Shown: piece by piece, positions 45,969 to 58,800 of the stretch
How the letters are laid out: every line of letters begins with the position of its first letter
Numbering within the stretch: position 1 is the stretch's first letter
Source: Bryoerythrophyllum caledonicum
Lineage: Eukaryota; Streptophyta; Bryopsida; Pottiales; Pottiaceae
Assembly: GCA_963971425.1 (NCBI GenBank)
Contig: OZ020518.1
Coordinates: 28,526,770 to 28,590,769, forward strand
DNA length: 64,000 nt
Direction of reading: 5' to 3'
Notes under the pieces: model-generated
What the model was told of the DNA's origin: nothing
What the model saw: only the letters and a program-made list of their open reading frames with translations
Database searches by the model: none
Translations under genes and position numbers: made by a program

Positions 45969-47204
45969 TACAGTGACATTCAAATTGGCGTTTGGGCAAT
46001 ATCAGGGATGGTGTCCCACACTGCTGCCAACTTTGACACCCTCCACAGGGCTTAAAAATTGTTACTGTACCCTAAAAGTTTGGAGACAACATCATCTCTA
46101 TGTTGAAAGCATGCATACCAAATTTCAAGTCTAGGGCACTCATAAAACAAAAGATATTAAAGATTAACCACCATGGGGTAGCTATGAGAAAAGTTTCACA
46201 GCTGCCAACTTTGACACCCTCCCAAGGATTGAGGAATTTTTTTGCCCGTGGAATTTTTGGAGTGAAAACAAATTTATGTTGATTACATGTGTGGAAATTT
46301 TCAAGTCCAAAAAATTCACGAAAAAAATCACATCCCAAAATCTACCAACATGTATAGTTGTGAGAAACAAAGGGAAAAACCATTTTACTACTTCCAACTT
46401 TGACACCCTTCCTAGGGCTGAGAGTTTGTTATTTTCAACATGAAATTTTTGGCACACACTTATCTTCATGTTGATAACATGTGGGAAAATTTTCAAGGCC
46501 AGAAAATGTATTCAAAAGAAGATATTCAAAATCTACTAACATGGAGGTTAGCTGTGAGAAAAGTTTCACAGCTGCCCACTTTGACACCCTCCCAAGAATT
46601 AAAAAAAAACTATTTGTCCATGAAATTTTGGGTATGAAGTCATATTTATGTCAAATACAAGTGTGGAAAATTTCAAATCCAAAAGATCTACACAAAAAAA
46701 CGTATACCAAGTCTACCAATATGTGTTGTTGTGAGAAATAAAGGGGAAAACTTACCACTACTTCCAACTTCAACACCCTTCCTAGGATTGAGTTTTTGTT
46801 GATACATAATGAAATTTTGGCCACAAGATCATCTCTATGTTGGTAACATGTGAGATAGATTTCAAAGCCAAAAGATGTATATACAAAAAAAATTATTTCA
46901 TATCTACCTATGTTTGTAACAATGAAAAGCTCTATTAAAGGGGCATATTGAGAATGTTGAAATATCTTTGACACCTCGTGCTCATCATTGATTTTATTCA
47001 TGTGACTAAGCAACCAAAGAAGAAGACATATAGTGTTTTCATATACTTTGGAGACCGGTGTGAATATAGTGTTTGTTCATTCTCTTCACTGAGCATATGG
47101 CCACGGGACATAGGCTAGTGTTATAGAACTACTCCCCCCTCTCGAGGATAAACATTTTTCTACAATATGTGCTTCCCTACGCTAATTGCCTTAGAGACAA
47201 CCGA

Positions 47205-47385
47205 CATGTCATCTCCCCCAAGGGCTTTGTGGATCCCATACAACAAGGCCTTGGGACCCCCACCAAAATCGGGTGGACTATGGTGGTAGGCACCACGCCG
47301 ACAATAGGATTTGAACTAACAACCACCTCACTGGTGTACCATGATCCAAACCACTACACCAAGGTTGTGGTGCCTGTCTAAGCAA
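47205..47385 (-). mobile_element. tRNA-related SINE-like sequence
   Basis: On the minus strand it begins GGCACCACAACC, followed by an A-box-like TTGGTGTAGTGGTTTGG, then about 35 bp later a B-box-like TTAGTTCAAATCCTATT, and GTGGTGCC complementary to the start. About 100 bp of unrelated body follows. The arms are too imperfect for a functional tRNA, so a tRNA-derived SINE or decayed tRNA pseudogene is the better reading. Confidence 0.5.
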
Positions 47386-48021
47386 CCAAACATAAATGCT
47401 TCTCAAAAAGATCAATAAAATCTACATGTAGAAATGAAGAGGTGTTTCATGTAGAAGAATCCACTTGGTCATAAGGTGTGCATTATATACGTATGACGAG
47501 TTTTCTCCTCCAAATATCTATTGAGAAATATGAAAAGGAAATGTTGTGTGTTTTGTTATGTGATTTGTGATAGACTGTATGTTGAGATTGTATTGAGAGC
47601 AAAGAATGTCATATTGTGATGCATGAGTGTTAATTTAGATGTAGGGCATATGGGTTGAGTGGACATATTACATATGGGCTAATTCATTGAGTGGACATTT
47701 CATTTTTTTGGTTGAGTGTTGTTGACTGGTTACTGAGTGTGGACAAATCACATGTGGCATGAGTATGTCCAAGAGTAGTTTCTGGTTCTCTCAATTGATG
47801 CACATGCCATGGTGATCACCTAATGCACATGCCAGTGTGAGTATTATGTTGTTGATTGATTTACTTAGTGCACATGCCATGGGCTTAGTTCTTTGTGTTC
47901 ATTGATCCATATAATCAAAATGCCATAGGTTGAGTGTTATGTTGACTACTTTTTGATGAGCGTTTAGTATCGTATCAACATTATAAAATAGTTCAAAATG
48001 GCAATTTGAGATGAAATTTGT

Positions 48022-48975
48022 ACTCGCATTATAGATTTGAGGGAGGGAGGAAATATAGGAGTTCAAATTGCAATAATTACCGGAGTTTCAGTAAGAACAG
48101 TTTCAAAGGTTAGTAAAAACGTTTAAAGAAGATTGAACTTACAAGCGCAAACCTTGCGGTGGAAGTCACGCTAAAAAACTTAGTGAGAGAGATGTGCATA
48201 GTATTGTGCATTACGCAAAAACTCATCGTCACTCCTCGGTCTCAGAGATTACTAGTATATGCCGTACTCAAGTGTGAAAACGTACTATTCAAAGGATATT
48301 ACATAAAAGTGGTATTTTTAGTCGAATAGCAGTCATGAAACCTTTCTTGACACCCCGTCACATGTCTTAGTGGATAGATTTTGCTCAGAAGTACGGCGGA
48401 TGAAGTCCAGAAGAGTGGGAGCATATTGTTTGGACAGATGAATCTACTTTTGAGATTGGAAAAAGTTCTCGGCAAATTCATGTTTGGAGAAGTCCATATG
48501 AGCGCTATTCATTAAATTGTATAGTTCCTACTTTTAAAAGTGGACGGAAATCTTTGATGATTTGAGGTGCATTTGCTGGAGGAGAGAAGTCACAACTTGT
48601 CTTTATGCCTCAAAATCGACCTTCTACTAAGGATTTTGTGGAAGTGGTCTACGATGGCAAAATTGATTTATTTCTTGGACAGAGTTCTCGAAGGAGTGCT
48701 TATAGAAGATGGCGCACTTGTCCATCATAGCAAAACATGTGAAGAATGGAGAGAAACCCACCAACTCGAAAAGCTCAATTGGCCCGCAAACTCACTCGAT
48801 CTCAATCCAATCAAGAATGTCTAGAGGATGCTAAAAGATGTTGTGCAATATGGCAAAGAATGCCCTAGAAACTTAGAAGTGTTGAAGTTGGTTCTTGAAA
48901 GAGACTGGAATTTGGTGAGTGGTACAAAGCTCCTTCAACTATGTCATTCTCAGCCTTCAAGGTTACAAGCAGTGA
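48022..48975 (+). pseudogene. Tc1-like DDE transposase, decayed
   Basis: Cut-and-paste transposase of the IS630/Tc1/mariner superfamily. The N-terminal helix-turn-helix reads TRIIDLREGGNIGVQIAI then TGVSVRTVSKV. The first catalytic Asp is in HIVWTDESTFEIG (48437-48439). The second lies in LIEDGALVHHSK (48708-48710). The third motif is LNWPANSLDLNPIKNV, where the catalytic Glu is replaced by Lys (48813-48815). Exactly 34 residues separate the second and third positions, so the type is DD34E rather than the DD39D usual in plant mariners. Stops are frequent and there is at least one frameshift between the first two Asp residues. Inactive. Confidence 0.85.
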
Positions 48976-50178
48976 TTGACACTAAATTTTTTTGTACACA
49001 CATCTTTTGGCTTTGAAATCTATCTCACATGTTACCAACATAGAGATGATCTTGTGGCCAAAATTTCATTATGTATCAACAAAAACTCAATCCTAGGAAG
49101 GGTGTTGAAGTTGGAAGTAGTGGTAAGTTTTCCCCTATATTTCTCACAACAACACATATCGGTAGACTTGGTATACGTTTTTTTGTGTAGATCTTTTGGA
49201 TTTGAAATTTTCCACACTTGTATTTGACATAAATATGACTTCATACCCAAAATTTCATGGACAAATAGTTTTTTTTTAATTCTTGGGAGGGTGTCAAAGT
49301 GGGCAGCTGTGAAACTTTTCTCACAGCTAACCTCCATGTTAGTAGATTTTGAATATCTTCTTTTGAATACATTTTTTGGCCTCGAAAATTTTCCCACATG
49401 TTATCAACATGAAGATAAGTGTGTGCCAAAAATTTCATGTTGAAAATAACAAACTCTCAGCCCTAGGAAGGGTGTCAAAGTTGGAAGTAGTAAAATGGTT
49501 TTTCCCTTTGTTTCTCACAACTATACATGTTGGTAGATTTTGGATGTGATTTTTTTCGTGAATTTTTTGGACTTGAAAATTTCCACACATGTAATCAACA
49601 TAAATTTGTTTTCACTCCAAAAATTCCATGGGCAAAAAAATTCCTCAATCCTTGGGAGGGTGTCAAAGTTGGCAGCTGTGAAACTTTTCTCACAGCTACC
49701 CCGAGTGCCTTGGAATTGAAATTTGGTACGCATGCTTTCAACATAGAGGTGATGTTGTCTCCAAAATTTCGCGGTAGAATAACAATTTTTACGCCCTGTG
49801 GAGGGTGTCAAAGTTGGCAGCAGTGTGGGACACCATCCCTGATATTGCCCAAATGCCAATTTGAATGTCACCCTACTGTACATTCATGCAACACACTGGC
49901 GCTTCCTTTCATGTATGCTGGAAATACATCTTACAGGTACTCACTTACCGAGTATCATCTCCGAGATGCAAACAAATCGTGAGATTGTTCAGCTCTTCGT
50001 GCTAACATGTTTCAACTGTAGAGTGGCGGTGATAAGAAGGTGGCTGTGATGGGCAGGACTACCTTAAAAAGTAACTTTTGGTAGCAACGTCTTCTTCACA
50101 AAGATATGTCTAAGTTGTCCATTCTGGTGATGGATGAATGAGAACATTAGTCACTACTTGTTTGTCCTGCCCCTTTTA

Positions 50179-50569
50179 GAGCATCTCCACCCCAAGACGG
50201 AGAACCACCAAATTGGAGTTTTGTGAGGTCAAAAAGTTGCACCCATCACCTCAAAACGGGGAAACTTTATAAAATTTTAGAAGTTTTGGTGCATGGCACA
50301 CCAAAAGCTCCTTGGATGGGGGGAGTGCGCCATTTTTTGATGTTGGTGACACACCCATACCCTCGCGACACGTGGCGCCATGTCATTGATGTCGACACGG
50401 GGTGCCGTGTCATTGGTGGCGGGAGGTAAAAGGTCAAAGCATGTTTTTGGGTAAAATTTTTTGGAGCTTGGGGTGGAGCCAAGCAAGCACCAAACTCCAA
50501 ACCACTCCTGGCGTGAAATTTTTTTTCTGTCCTAGCGTGGAAAATTCCACGCCAGGAGTGGAGATGCTC
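50179..50569. mobile_element. Tourist-like MITE (PIF/Harbinger type)
   Basis: 391 bp with terminal inverted repeats GAGCATCTCCAC and GTGGAGATGCTC, flanked by the TTA duplication (50176-50178 and 50570-50572) typical of PIF/Harbinger-derived MITEs. An internal palindrome (CTCCTGGCGTG against CACGCCAGGAG) lies near the right end. No ORF of note. Confidence 0.85.
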
Positions 50570-50572
50570 TTA

Positions 50573-52825
50573 TGCCTGTACACTGTTTGAGTGGTTCATC
50601 TTTGTTGTCTTGAGTTGCCAGCGTAGCTAGACGAAGTAGTGAGTTGGAGTAGACTGTACAAGGCAAAAGGTTAAGGGAATGCTTACATGCACAGCATATG
50701 TACAAAACTTTAATTATCACAGAATCACATTCAATATCAATTAGTTTCCAATTTGGCTCATGTTCACAAAATACAACAGGTTATGGATGGAGAGAAGCTT
50801 GTGCTTTTCCTTCGAACCACGCATCCAGGTCTCAACCAACAGCCGGCCATCTGTGATATTATATTCAAAACTGACTGCAAAAAACAACTAACCAGATACA
50901 AGATGGCCTCTGAAAAAAACAGGAAATAAAACCAATCGCATCTGAATGGAAGAACAAAACACATCAATAGTATCAGAAACATGCCCTTAAATCATAACTG
51001 AAACACCAGTCAGAGATGATTGCATCCAAATGCGGGTTCGCTCAAAGAAGTATTAGATTCTTACCGAAATCCAACGTCGCCACTAGAACGTTGGGAAAAC
51101 TTCGAACCGATTCAGTCACATTGTCGAATTGCACAGATGATATCACCATCTTCAGGCTTTGATTGGTGGTGAAAGTCGTAGCTTTCAATCTAAAATCTGA
51201 CTCTGAAGACGAGGAAACTTATTACTTTCACTGAGCTGACATACTCAGGAAGAGCATGAACTGAGAAAGATACGAATCTTCACAACATCTTCACAACTCT
51301 GATGGAAATCCAGCAAATGAGAGTGAATACACATGGGGTAGAAACACAGGAGATACCAGATACTTGTCCACTAATATAAGTGTGGAGTACATGATATGTT
51401 GGTGTCGGTCCCTTCTTCCCAGAGTAGTGCTGTATTGTTGCTTGTTTGTAGGTCATAGACCTCATATTCGCCACTCTTCGGCACTGAATTTCAATGTATC
51501 TTACACTAAAGCTGCCTCCCATAGGTCCTGCGAAGGCATCAGCGCATTAAGGATCAATTAACCAGTTACAGTTTCACAAACTACACAAATTACCGGGTAA
51601 TCGACAGAACATGTTACAAAATGTGGTCAATTGAAACCAGCACGCAAAGTACACTGAGATACCACCAAAAAATAAAAATAAATAAATCGGAATGAATAGG
51701 AAGTAATTGTCTATTGTGCCAAAGGATGATGGTTGGTAAGGAGAGCGTACCAACTCCTGTTTGTTGCTGCAGCTATGGACATATGGTATCACCCTTGGCT
51801 TCGAAGAAACGGCAGAAATGTTGGAAAGCGTACCGTAGTCATTCGAGACACATCTTCTGAATGAAACTCAAGCGAGATGAATTGAGATTCCAGTGACTGA
51901 GATACTTTCACTTAAAATCTGATTTTACCAATGAAACTGAAGTTCCACAGTTCAAGAGGCAAACGCCATCATAACCTCTTACGGAACATTTAAACAAGAA
52001 CAAAAACAAGGGAATTCATCTAGGAAAAATGAATTTGTCATAAATTCCAGGTAACATCAAAGAAAAAGACTGCAAAACCCTAATGAAGCACAGGGTAATA
52101 GCCGATTCTGCAAGATGAAACAGCACATTACCAATGCTCTCTTACCAAGTTTCGGATACAGGTGTTGGTATTGATGAGACAATCCTGAACGGAAAACCAG
52201 TCCAAGGGTGATATCCAAGAACCTACAAACCGGATTGGCCACCTCTCATAGAGATCTTTAAAACAAAAACCACCAAACATCCATAACCCGACAGCTTCCA
52301 CAGCCAATCACTACGACATCTACCAAGGTAATTAACCGGTTCCATGATTTATTCAAATAAAAGTTGCACATCGGTATCACATCTGTTGTGTTAGAGAGGT
52401 CACTCCAACCTAGGTAGCCTAGAATATCCCACCCCCAAATGTGTACTTGGCTTTCACACCTGAAAAGGCTTGAACCTCTAGTGACAACAACACGTCACTG
52501 CGAGTGCTTGCCATCATCTGCAAGAACACCTTTCAATTCTGGTTCTCCATTTTCATTTGTCCCCTAAATAATTTTTAAAAGTACACTATAAACACAATTA
52601 GGTCAAACCAGATCCCTGTCGGAACGTACTATTCATATGCCCTCCGCATTCAACTTCAAAGATTACCTTGAATGCAATTCTAATGTGGAAAACCTATCCT
52701 ACGAAAGGAATTCAGTGCACTAAACGCAATTCTAATGTAAAAAACCGATCCTACAACGCGCTGTCCAGGAAAAGACCAGGGCATGAATCGGAGCGCGCTT
52801 GAGACATTCACCTGAGCAATCATCA
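50573..52825. other. Region between MITE and DUF3511 gene, no ORF recognised
   Basis: Moderate complexity, not obviously transposon-derived. It lies downstream of the minus-strand DUF3511 gene and could contain its 3' UTR or unrelated non-coding exons. I found no protein-like ORF or RNA gene. Confidence 0.35.
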
Positions 52826-53101
52826 CTAGAACCAGCCGTAACGAACCTCCAGGTACTTCTCCTTGATCCAGCGGCAGCCGTTCCGCACCGTCTGCTTCAC
52901 CTTGCCCTCCACCGTGAACACCTTATACTTGGCCACGCGCTTCTTGCGCCTCATCTCGGGATCCGTCTGCAACCACGACGAGGACCGGTACTTGGCGTTG
53001 CTCTTAATCCTGCTCGCGTTCGCGCGATCGGCGTTCGAAACGCTGTTGCTGCGGTAGACGTCACTGCGATGCTCCACCCCCATCCCTCCCTCCCCCACCA
53101 A
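52826..53101 (-). CDS. DUF3511-domain protein
   Basis: A 91-residue intron-less ORF on the minus strand, ATG 53099-53101 to TAG 52826-52828. The C-terminal half is the plant DUF3511 signature: MRRKKRVAKYKVFTVEGKVK followed by VRNGCRWIKEKYLEVRYGWF, with a basic RRKKR cluster, an amphipathic strand and the conserved RWIK. The N-terminal half is Ser/Asn/Arg-rich and variable in the family. The molecular function of DUF3511 proteins is not established; they are short plant-specific proteins. No signal peptide or membrane segment is visible. Codon use is GC-richer than the surrounding transposons, and the ORF is intact, which supports a real host gene. Confidence 0.88.
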   Translation of the reverse strand: MVGEGGMGVEHRSDVYRSNSVSNADRANASRIKSNAKYRSSSWLQTDPEMRRKKRVAKYKVFTVEGKVKQTVRNGCRWIKEKYLEVRYGWF

Positions 53102-54012
53102 TGGCTCCCAAACACACCAACCACTCTAGCAAAACCCCAAGCCCTTGTCTTCTCTGCTCTCACATAGCGTCCAAACTCCGAAGCTCCAAGAACCTATCCC
53201 TCCCGACAAACCTCGCATTCAAACCACAACTGCAACGCGACGCATCCGCATAAATGCAAAGGAAAGTGCAACAAATGTTAGGTCGAGCTCTGCAGACTGC
53301 CAAAAGTAGGACGAACCAGGAAAAAGTTTGGAGAAAGTTTGAGGAAAAGTATGGTGGAGGATGAGGACCAAAATCCGCTGCTAATCTGATCCCTGTATTC
53401 TTTTCTGAAGAGAATATAACAAATGCGTAGATTGGGTGCGGTTTTGGGTACCCGGTTAACGAGGCGTTTCCGTTGCTGGAGCCGCCAAAAATGGATTGAT
53501 TCATCATTCATTCGTTTTCGACCATTTATCATCCGGTTGGAAGTTTTCATCTACCTCAACCACACTGATTTTGGTATCTAGTGTTCCACTACATTGAATG
53601 TTATAACCTCTCTTCACCACAGAGTGCTAACTACGTTTCTCAAGAAAATTAGTGTTAGGATTTGTTTCAATCACTTCTTGTTCACTTTGGATTATTTTGT
53701 TATTTCTCAATTTCTACAAACTATTTCTTCATTAACAACACATGATGTAAAGGTAGTAAAACTCCAAAGTTGCAATTCTCTGCATTTAGTGTTCATGTTG
53801 ACATTTTGTGTTGTAAGATTATCGACGTTATTGGCATACAGTGTCAGAGTTAGTAATTAGTGTTCAACAACTAAATACCAAAATCAATGTACTTTCACGT
53901 ATTTCATCTATATACATGATTCGTTTATTGCATCCCCATTTAAATTCACCTTACATAAGACCTTTTTGGAATCTTTCTATTTTTTAGACTTTTTCATTGA
54001 AATACCTTGGCA
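53102..54012. other. Upstream region of DUF3511 gene
   Basis: Presumed 5' UTR and promoter of the minus-strand gene in the first few hundred bases; AT-rich beyond about 53550 up to the LINE B 3' end. No clear TATA box was assigned and no gene is seen. Confidence 0.4.
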
Positions 54013-55472
54013 ACAAGAAGAAGAAGAACGCCGGTCCCCAGAGGGGGCCGGCGTGAATAAAGTGTCCGTTCATTCCACCACTAAGTCCATGCCCACCGGG
54101 CATGGGTTAGTAGTATGGAACTACTTCCTCCTTTCGAGGGTAGACACTATGTACCCAGTAACAAGTAGCCAAGAACAAAGGACCATAGGTCCCAAAAGTC
54201 TACATAAGAGGGAGGGCGTGAACGGTGAAATGCAAATGTTAGTCTATAGAGGGGGGCCCAAAGTGTCAGGAAGGGGTTGGTTGTTTTCAAGTTTTCGTTT
54301 ATGTAGGAGGCTCGACATAGCATGTTGAATTGCAATAACGTTAATATTTGAAAAGGTGGTTTTGATTGAAATGATGGGGATTTTAAATGTTTCTTCAAGG
54401 GTTGTTATTGAGGGAGTGAAGGTGGTGGCTCTAGCACCCGCGGTGATGACAATGAGGGGGTCTACTTTCCATCCTTGTGCTTGAATATCGTCCAGTAGTG
54501 GTTGATATTTATTTGTTTTGTTTGCAATAGTGTCCGGAGAGAATCTATCATTGCAATATGTGAATTCAATAAACTGAATAGTGAGACTAGGGTCTATGTG
54601 GTTTGGTGGGGGATCTTTGTATGATAGTCCTCTAACACATAGTAGGTCCGGTTTGAATCTTGCATTACAGTGACATCTTTGAGTGCGACATATGCATGGT
54701 AGTAGCTAGGGAGGGACTGTATTTTCTTGTGGGTTGTCATTAAAGGTTCCAGCATTCATGAGAATGAAGCAACGGGATTTGGTTTATTGTATAAGTAGTT
54801 TACGAATAGCCCATACGGCTTTGTTGTGTCTTTTGACAATTAGTGAGTGTATATGGGGGTTTTGGCATTTGAGTAAGACATGAAGCCATGTGTCCGGGTC
54901 CGTGGAGTTGCAAATTGGACATGTTATTGTAGGAAATCTTTCTATTCCACAGAAGAGTTGTTTGCGGGCATTTCCCATGTATTGTCCGGTGCGGAATTTG
55001 ATTAGACATGTGATTTGTGGATCCGTAATTATGGGGTTTTTCCAAAAATTGTTGGACAATTCATTGTGAATGTTTGGGTTGCCGGTCCATTTATCAATAT
55101 TGGGGAAATTTTCTGTAAGTTTTTCCAGGTTATTTACAAGATCATGTTTTTTAAGGTATTTGTCCAAGAATCGTATGGGGCCTTTATCGGGAGTTTCGCC
55201 CATAGAGGGCCATTCATATCTATGAAAGTAATATGGGGTGGCATGGGCGTGTTCGTATGGGTGTTCGGCATCCTTGTGGATTTTTTCTCTTCCTTCCTTT
55301 GCTAGTTTGTCAGCTTGTTCATTGCCGGCGATATTAGCATGAGCTCGGACTTTGTGGAGTGTAGTAATTTGTGTGCGATTTTGGATCATTGCAACCATAG
55401 ATGTAAGGATAGTTTTGTCCGGGTGGCTGTTGTGTAAAGTGGAGTGTTTAATGTGTGTATTAAGAAGATGTA

Positions 55473-55840
55473 CCGTAGGTGAACCTCTAGTCCGGCATAA
55501 ATTAATTAGAAAAGCCCATGCCGAATTAAGTGAAAAATGTTTTTTTGAAAATGCCGAAATTGTAAAAATTGCATATTTACAAATTTTGGCACATGTAGAG
55601 ACATCAAAGGGGATTAAGGCTTGGAAAAGTCTTCATCCAAGGCAATCATGCATAAGCACTTGAGTTTGGAATCCCAAGGTCTTGAGTTCAATTCCCATGG
55701 GTGCCAAAACATGCCAATATATAGTAGTATTTGATTTTTTGCCGAAAATAACATTATTGTAATTTTGAATGCCGAATGTCATTTTTTCACTTTAATTAAT
55801 TATTCGGCATTAAGGTGCCGAACTAGAGGTTCACCTACGG
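55473..55840. mobile_element. 368-bp TA-flanked MITE inserted in LINE B
   Basis: Inverted ends CCGTAGGTGAACCTCTAGT and, complemented, the same (one mismatch within the following bases). TA is duplicated at 55471-55472 and 55841-55842. Removing the element and one TA restores the RNase H reading frame across the site (IFTDCINV then LHLLNT), matching copy A, so the ends are exact. TA duplication fits a Tc1/mariner (Stowaway-like) MITE. Inside is a B-box-like GAGTTCAATTCCC (about 55684). Confidence 0.9.
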
Positions 55841-58800
55841 TAATACATTTATGCAATCTGTAAAAATGTGAGCCGCTTCATTTGGGTATTGAGTGGTGAT
55901 TATCTTAAGGGTTTTGTGTATAGCCATCATTTCGGCTCTTAGAATATTTTGGAGTCCATGTAGTCTTTTGCCTAATTTTATTTGTTTGGTTGAATTGTAT
56001 ATCCCATAACCGGCTTTTTCTCGGTGCGAATGTCCCGGGCTTACTTCGGTTGGTTCTTTAAAGGAGCCGTCAGTGTAATAGCTAAAGTTGGGGTCAAATT
56101 TAAGGTCGATATTAATTTGGTAATAGGGGAGGGGGAGGCTCAATTTGATAATTGGTAGTGCGGAGATGATTGTGTGGGGGGGTTTAGACCATTTTTTGTT
56201 ACGGTTTACATGGGTTGAAATAGGTGTGGGAGTGTGTAAGGTGGGGCGTGAGTGGTGCAAGGGTTCGGGCATGTAGGGAGGCATGGAGGTTAACAAAATA
56301 ATTGTTTAGAAATATTGAGTGCACTTTTTATTAATTTGTGAGGGGTACCGTAAAATATTTTGTAGCTGTTGTCGTCCATAAGTTGTGTTCCATTTGGAAG
56401 TGTAATTTGTTTTAGATCGGTAATGTTTGCAGAAAAAAGTTTTTGTAAGAGTTTGGCGGATAATTGTTGGTCAAGTCTAGGGAGGTTATGTATTTCATTT
56501 GTCCAATTTTGTTCAAGCGGCGCGGGGCCTAGTAGGAAATCTTCTAGTGTGCTTTTTAGAAATGTTTGGCCTTCTGTTTTGAGTAGAAATAGTGTGCGGG
56601 TAATGGGAGACCGAAGGCAATCAGATTTTTAAAGCCTTTTGAGGTATTGTGCTCCTCCATAAATGGCAAGATGTGCCGAAGGAGTCCGCTATAAATTAGT
56701 CCTAATCGTCCCTTGTCGTTAAGTGCATTTTGGAGTTGTTCTCCAATGCGGCGTAGATAGGCATTTTTGAGGGAGAAAGCTTCTAATCCGAATAGTTCGT
56801 GGGGGAGTTGTGTTATGACATTGGGCGTACATCTAGGGAGTCCGCATACTTTCTTTTGAATGGCTATGATTTTTTTATCAAGTTTGTTGATGGAGGGTAT
56901 GGAATAAGGGACCGCATAGAAACTATATGAGATACCCAAACGTATGACGATATCAAACATTTTAATTTTTTGTTGCAATGTGGCCGGATATAGTGTAAGT
57001 TCATTGCATTGTTTAATAAGTTTTGTAGTAGTAGCATGAATTTGAATTTTCCATTTTAACGATGGGACTAGGTTTATTCCAAGGTATGTGTAGGGTTGGT
57101 TTTGGTTGAGAACTGGAATTGGTTGGTTGCGATAGTGGATATTGGTAGCTTGAATAAGGGCTTTGAAGGCGATCGGATTTGTTTTGGATTTGTTTGGGCA
57201 TCCAGTTACGGCACATTTTTGGACCCCAAGTTCCATCCCGGTCCATAGACAAAATTTGTCTATTTTGTCTAATTGAATTTGGAGTGATTTAAGACGTCCA
57301 GAGATGGCCGCTAGATTGTCGGCATATGCGGCTGAATTTACCGTGACTTTTGAGGTGCCAAATGTGTAGCCATTATTTCTTCTTTGAAGCCATCTCAATA
57401 GAGGTTCTAGAAAAATAATAAAGAGGTATGGGCTCAATGTATCGCCTTGGATGGTACCACGTTGGATGGGGATAGGGCGTGTGTTACCAAAGAATTCTCC
57501 AATGTATGTAGTGGTAGATTGGGAGTATATATTGCCAACCAGTGTGACTGCGTCTACCGGGTACCCAAGATCGCTCATAATGGCTAGGATGGTCAATGGA
57601 GCCGAATGCATTTTTTAAGTCGATGTATAGTATGTAAATGTCTTTATTAGTGAATTTTGCATCCTCAAGGGCGGCAGTGAGGGTTAAAAGTTGTCGTGTG
57701 GTACTTCTCTTGGCTCTAACCCTTCTTGGCTTTCGTGTAGTATTTGGTGTTTTTCCCCGTAGGCCGATAATATTGATGTTAGTGTGCTTGTATATAATTT
57801 GTAAACGGTGTTAGCTAAGGCAATAGGTTGGTGGTTAGGTAGCACGGATGGGTTGCCTTTTTTGTATAATAGGATTGTTAAACTTGTTTTCCAAGATGCG
57901 GGAATGGATTTTTGTTTGTAACAATGAAGGAAGAATAGTGATAGAAGGTCATGGAATCTTGGGGGCATGTTTTTTAGAATTGAGTTAGGTATATGGTCTG
58001 GGCCGGGAGCTTCGTTGGTTCCTAAATTTTTTAGGCACATGTTGTATGTGTCTCTGTTGTAATATGTGTGGAGGGGTGTTGTTGGTTTGCCTCTTTTATC
58101 CATGGTAAATCCGTCCAAATCATGCCACGGGTATTGCCTGACTCCACACGTGCATGTTGGTGCATGTTGTGGTTGGAAGTGACATTGGGGGGTGGATGGT
58201 CTATTGTTTATGGATTGCTGAAGATGTATTTCGTTTGCGATGTCATCTAGGCTGGTTAGAATGTTATTGTTTTGATCTAAAATACAGTCTAGTGGCAGGT
58301 TTGTGTTATTTTTAAAGATTTTTCTATTAATCCTTTTTGGGCTGGTTTCGTATAATTGATGATACTTAGAGATGGTTAGTTTTGGCAATATAAATTGTTT
58401 TCCAAATAGTGTGGTATATGGCAAGATGTTGTTTCCACTTTTTTGCTAGTTTTCTCGGGAGATACCCCCCTTGTTTCGAGGTTCTAGGTGTGAGTTGTGA
58501 AATTGGGGGTGCTTTACAAACCTTAATATTGTAGAAATTTCATTAATAAGTTTGTCAAAAGTCGTGCAAGCTTCTTCCCATTGTATGTGTGTGAGGTGTT
58601 GGTGGTTAGAAAAAATATCTATAAGGGAGTCTATTTGTAGTGAGTTTTTTTCAAAGAATATTGTGTTAAAGTTATCAAGGTTTTCTTTTGGGATGGGGTT
58701 TAGTATTTTAATACCATTTGAATTACTGATTGTGGGAGGTCTATTTATAAGGGTGTTGTGTGGTATATTGAGTTGGATTGGGAAGTGGTCCGAGTTTAAG

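Larger units (their letters stand above)
45971..49878 (+). mobile_element. Tc1/mariner-type transposon with ~0.9-kb terminal inverted repeats
   Basis: A 3.9-kb element flanked by TA (45969-45970 and 49879-49880). Ends read CAGTGACATTCAAATTGG (left) and, complemented, CAGTAGGGTGACATTCAA (right). The inverted arms run about 45971-46897 and 48983-49878. Each arm contains five units of about 185 bp starting with a variant of GCTGCCAACTTTGACACC, alternating between a GCTGCC...CTCCCAAGG form and an ACTTCCAAC...CTTCCTAGG form. The unique core holds a SINE-like sequence (47205-47385) and the decayed transposase (48022-48975), whose 3' end abuts the right arm. Confidence 0.85.

Noticed and set aside
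46072-47013. ORFs that recur at 48976-49982 as if a conserved protein pair
   Set aside because: They fall within the inverted terminal arms and change with the ~185-bp repeat; duplication is structural, not coding.
55471-55490. Similarity of the MITE end to the 3' end of 18S rRNA (CCGTAGGTGAACCT)
   Set aside because: Only 14 bases match and the sequence is a terminal inverted repeat of a precisely delimited insertion; no other rDNA is present.
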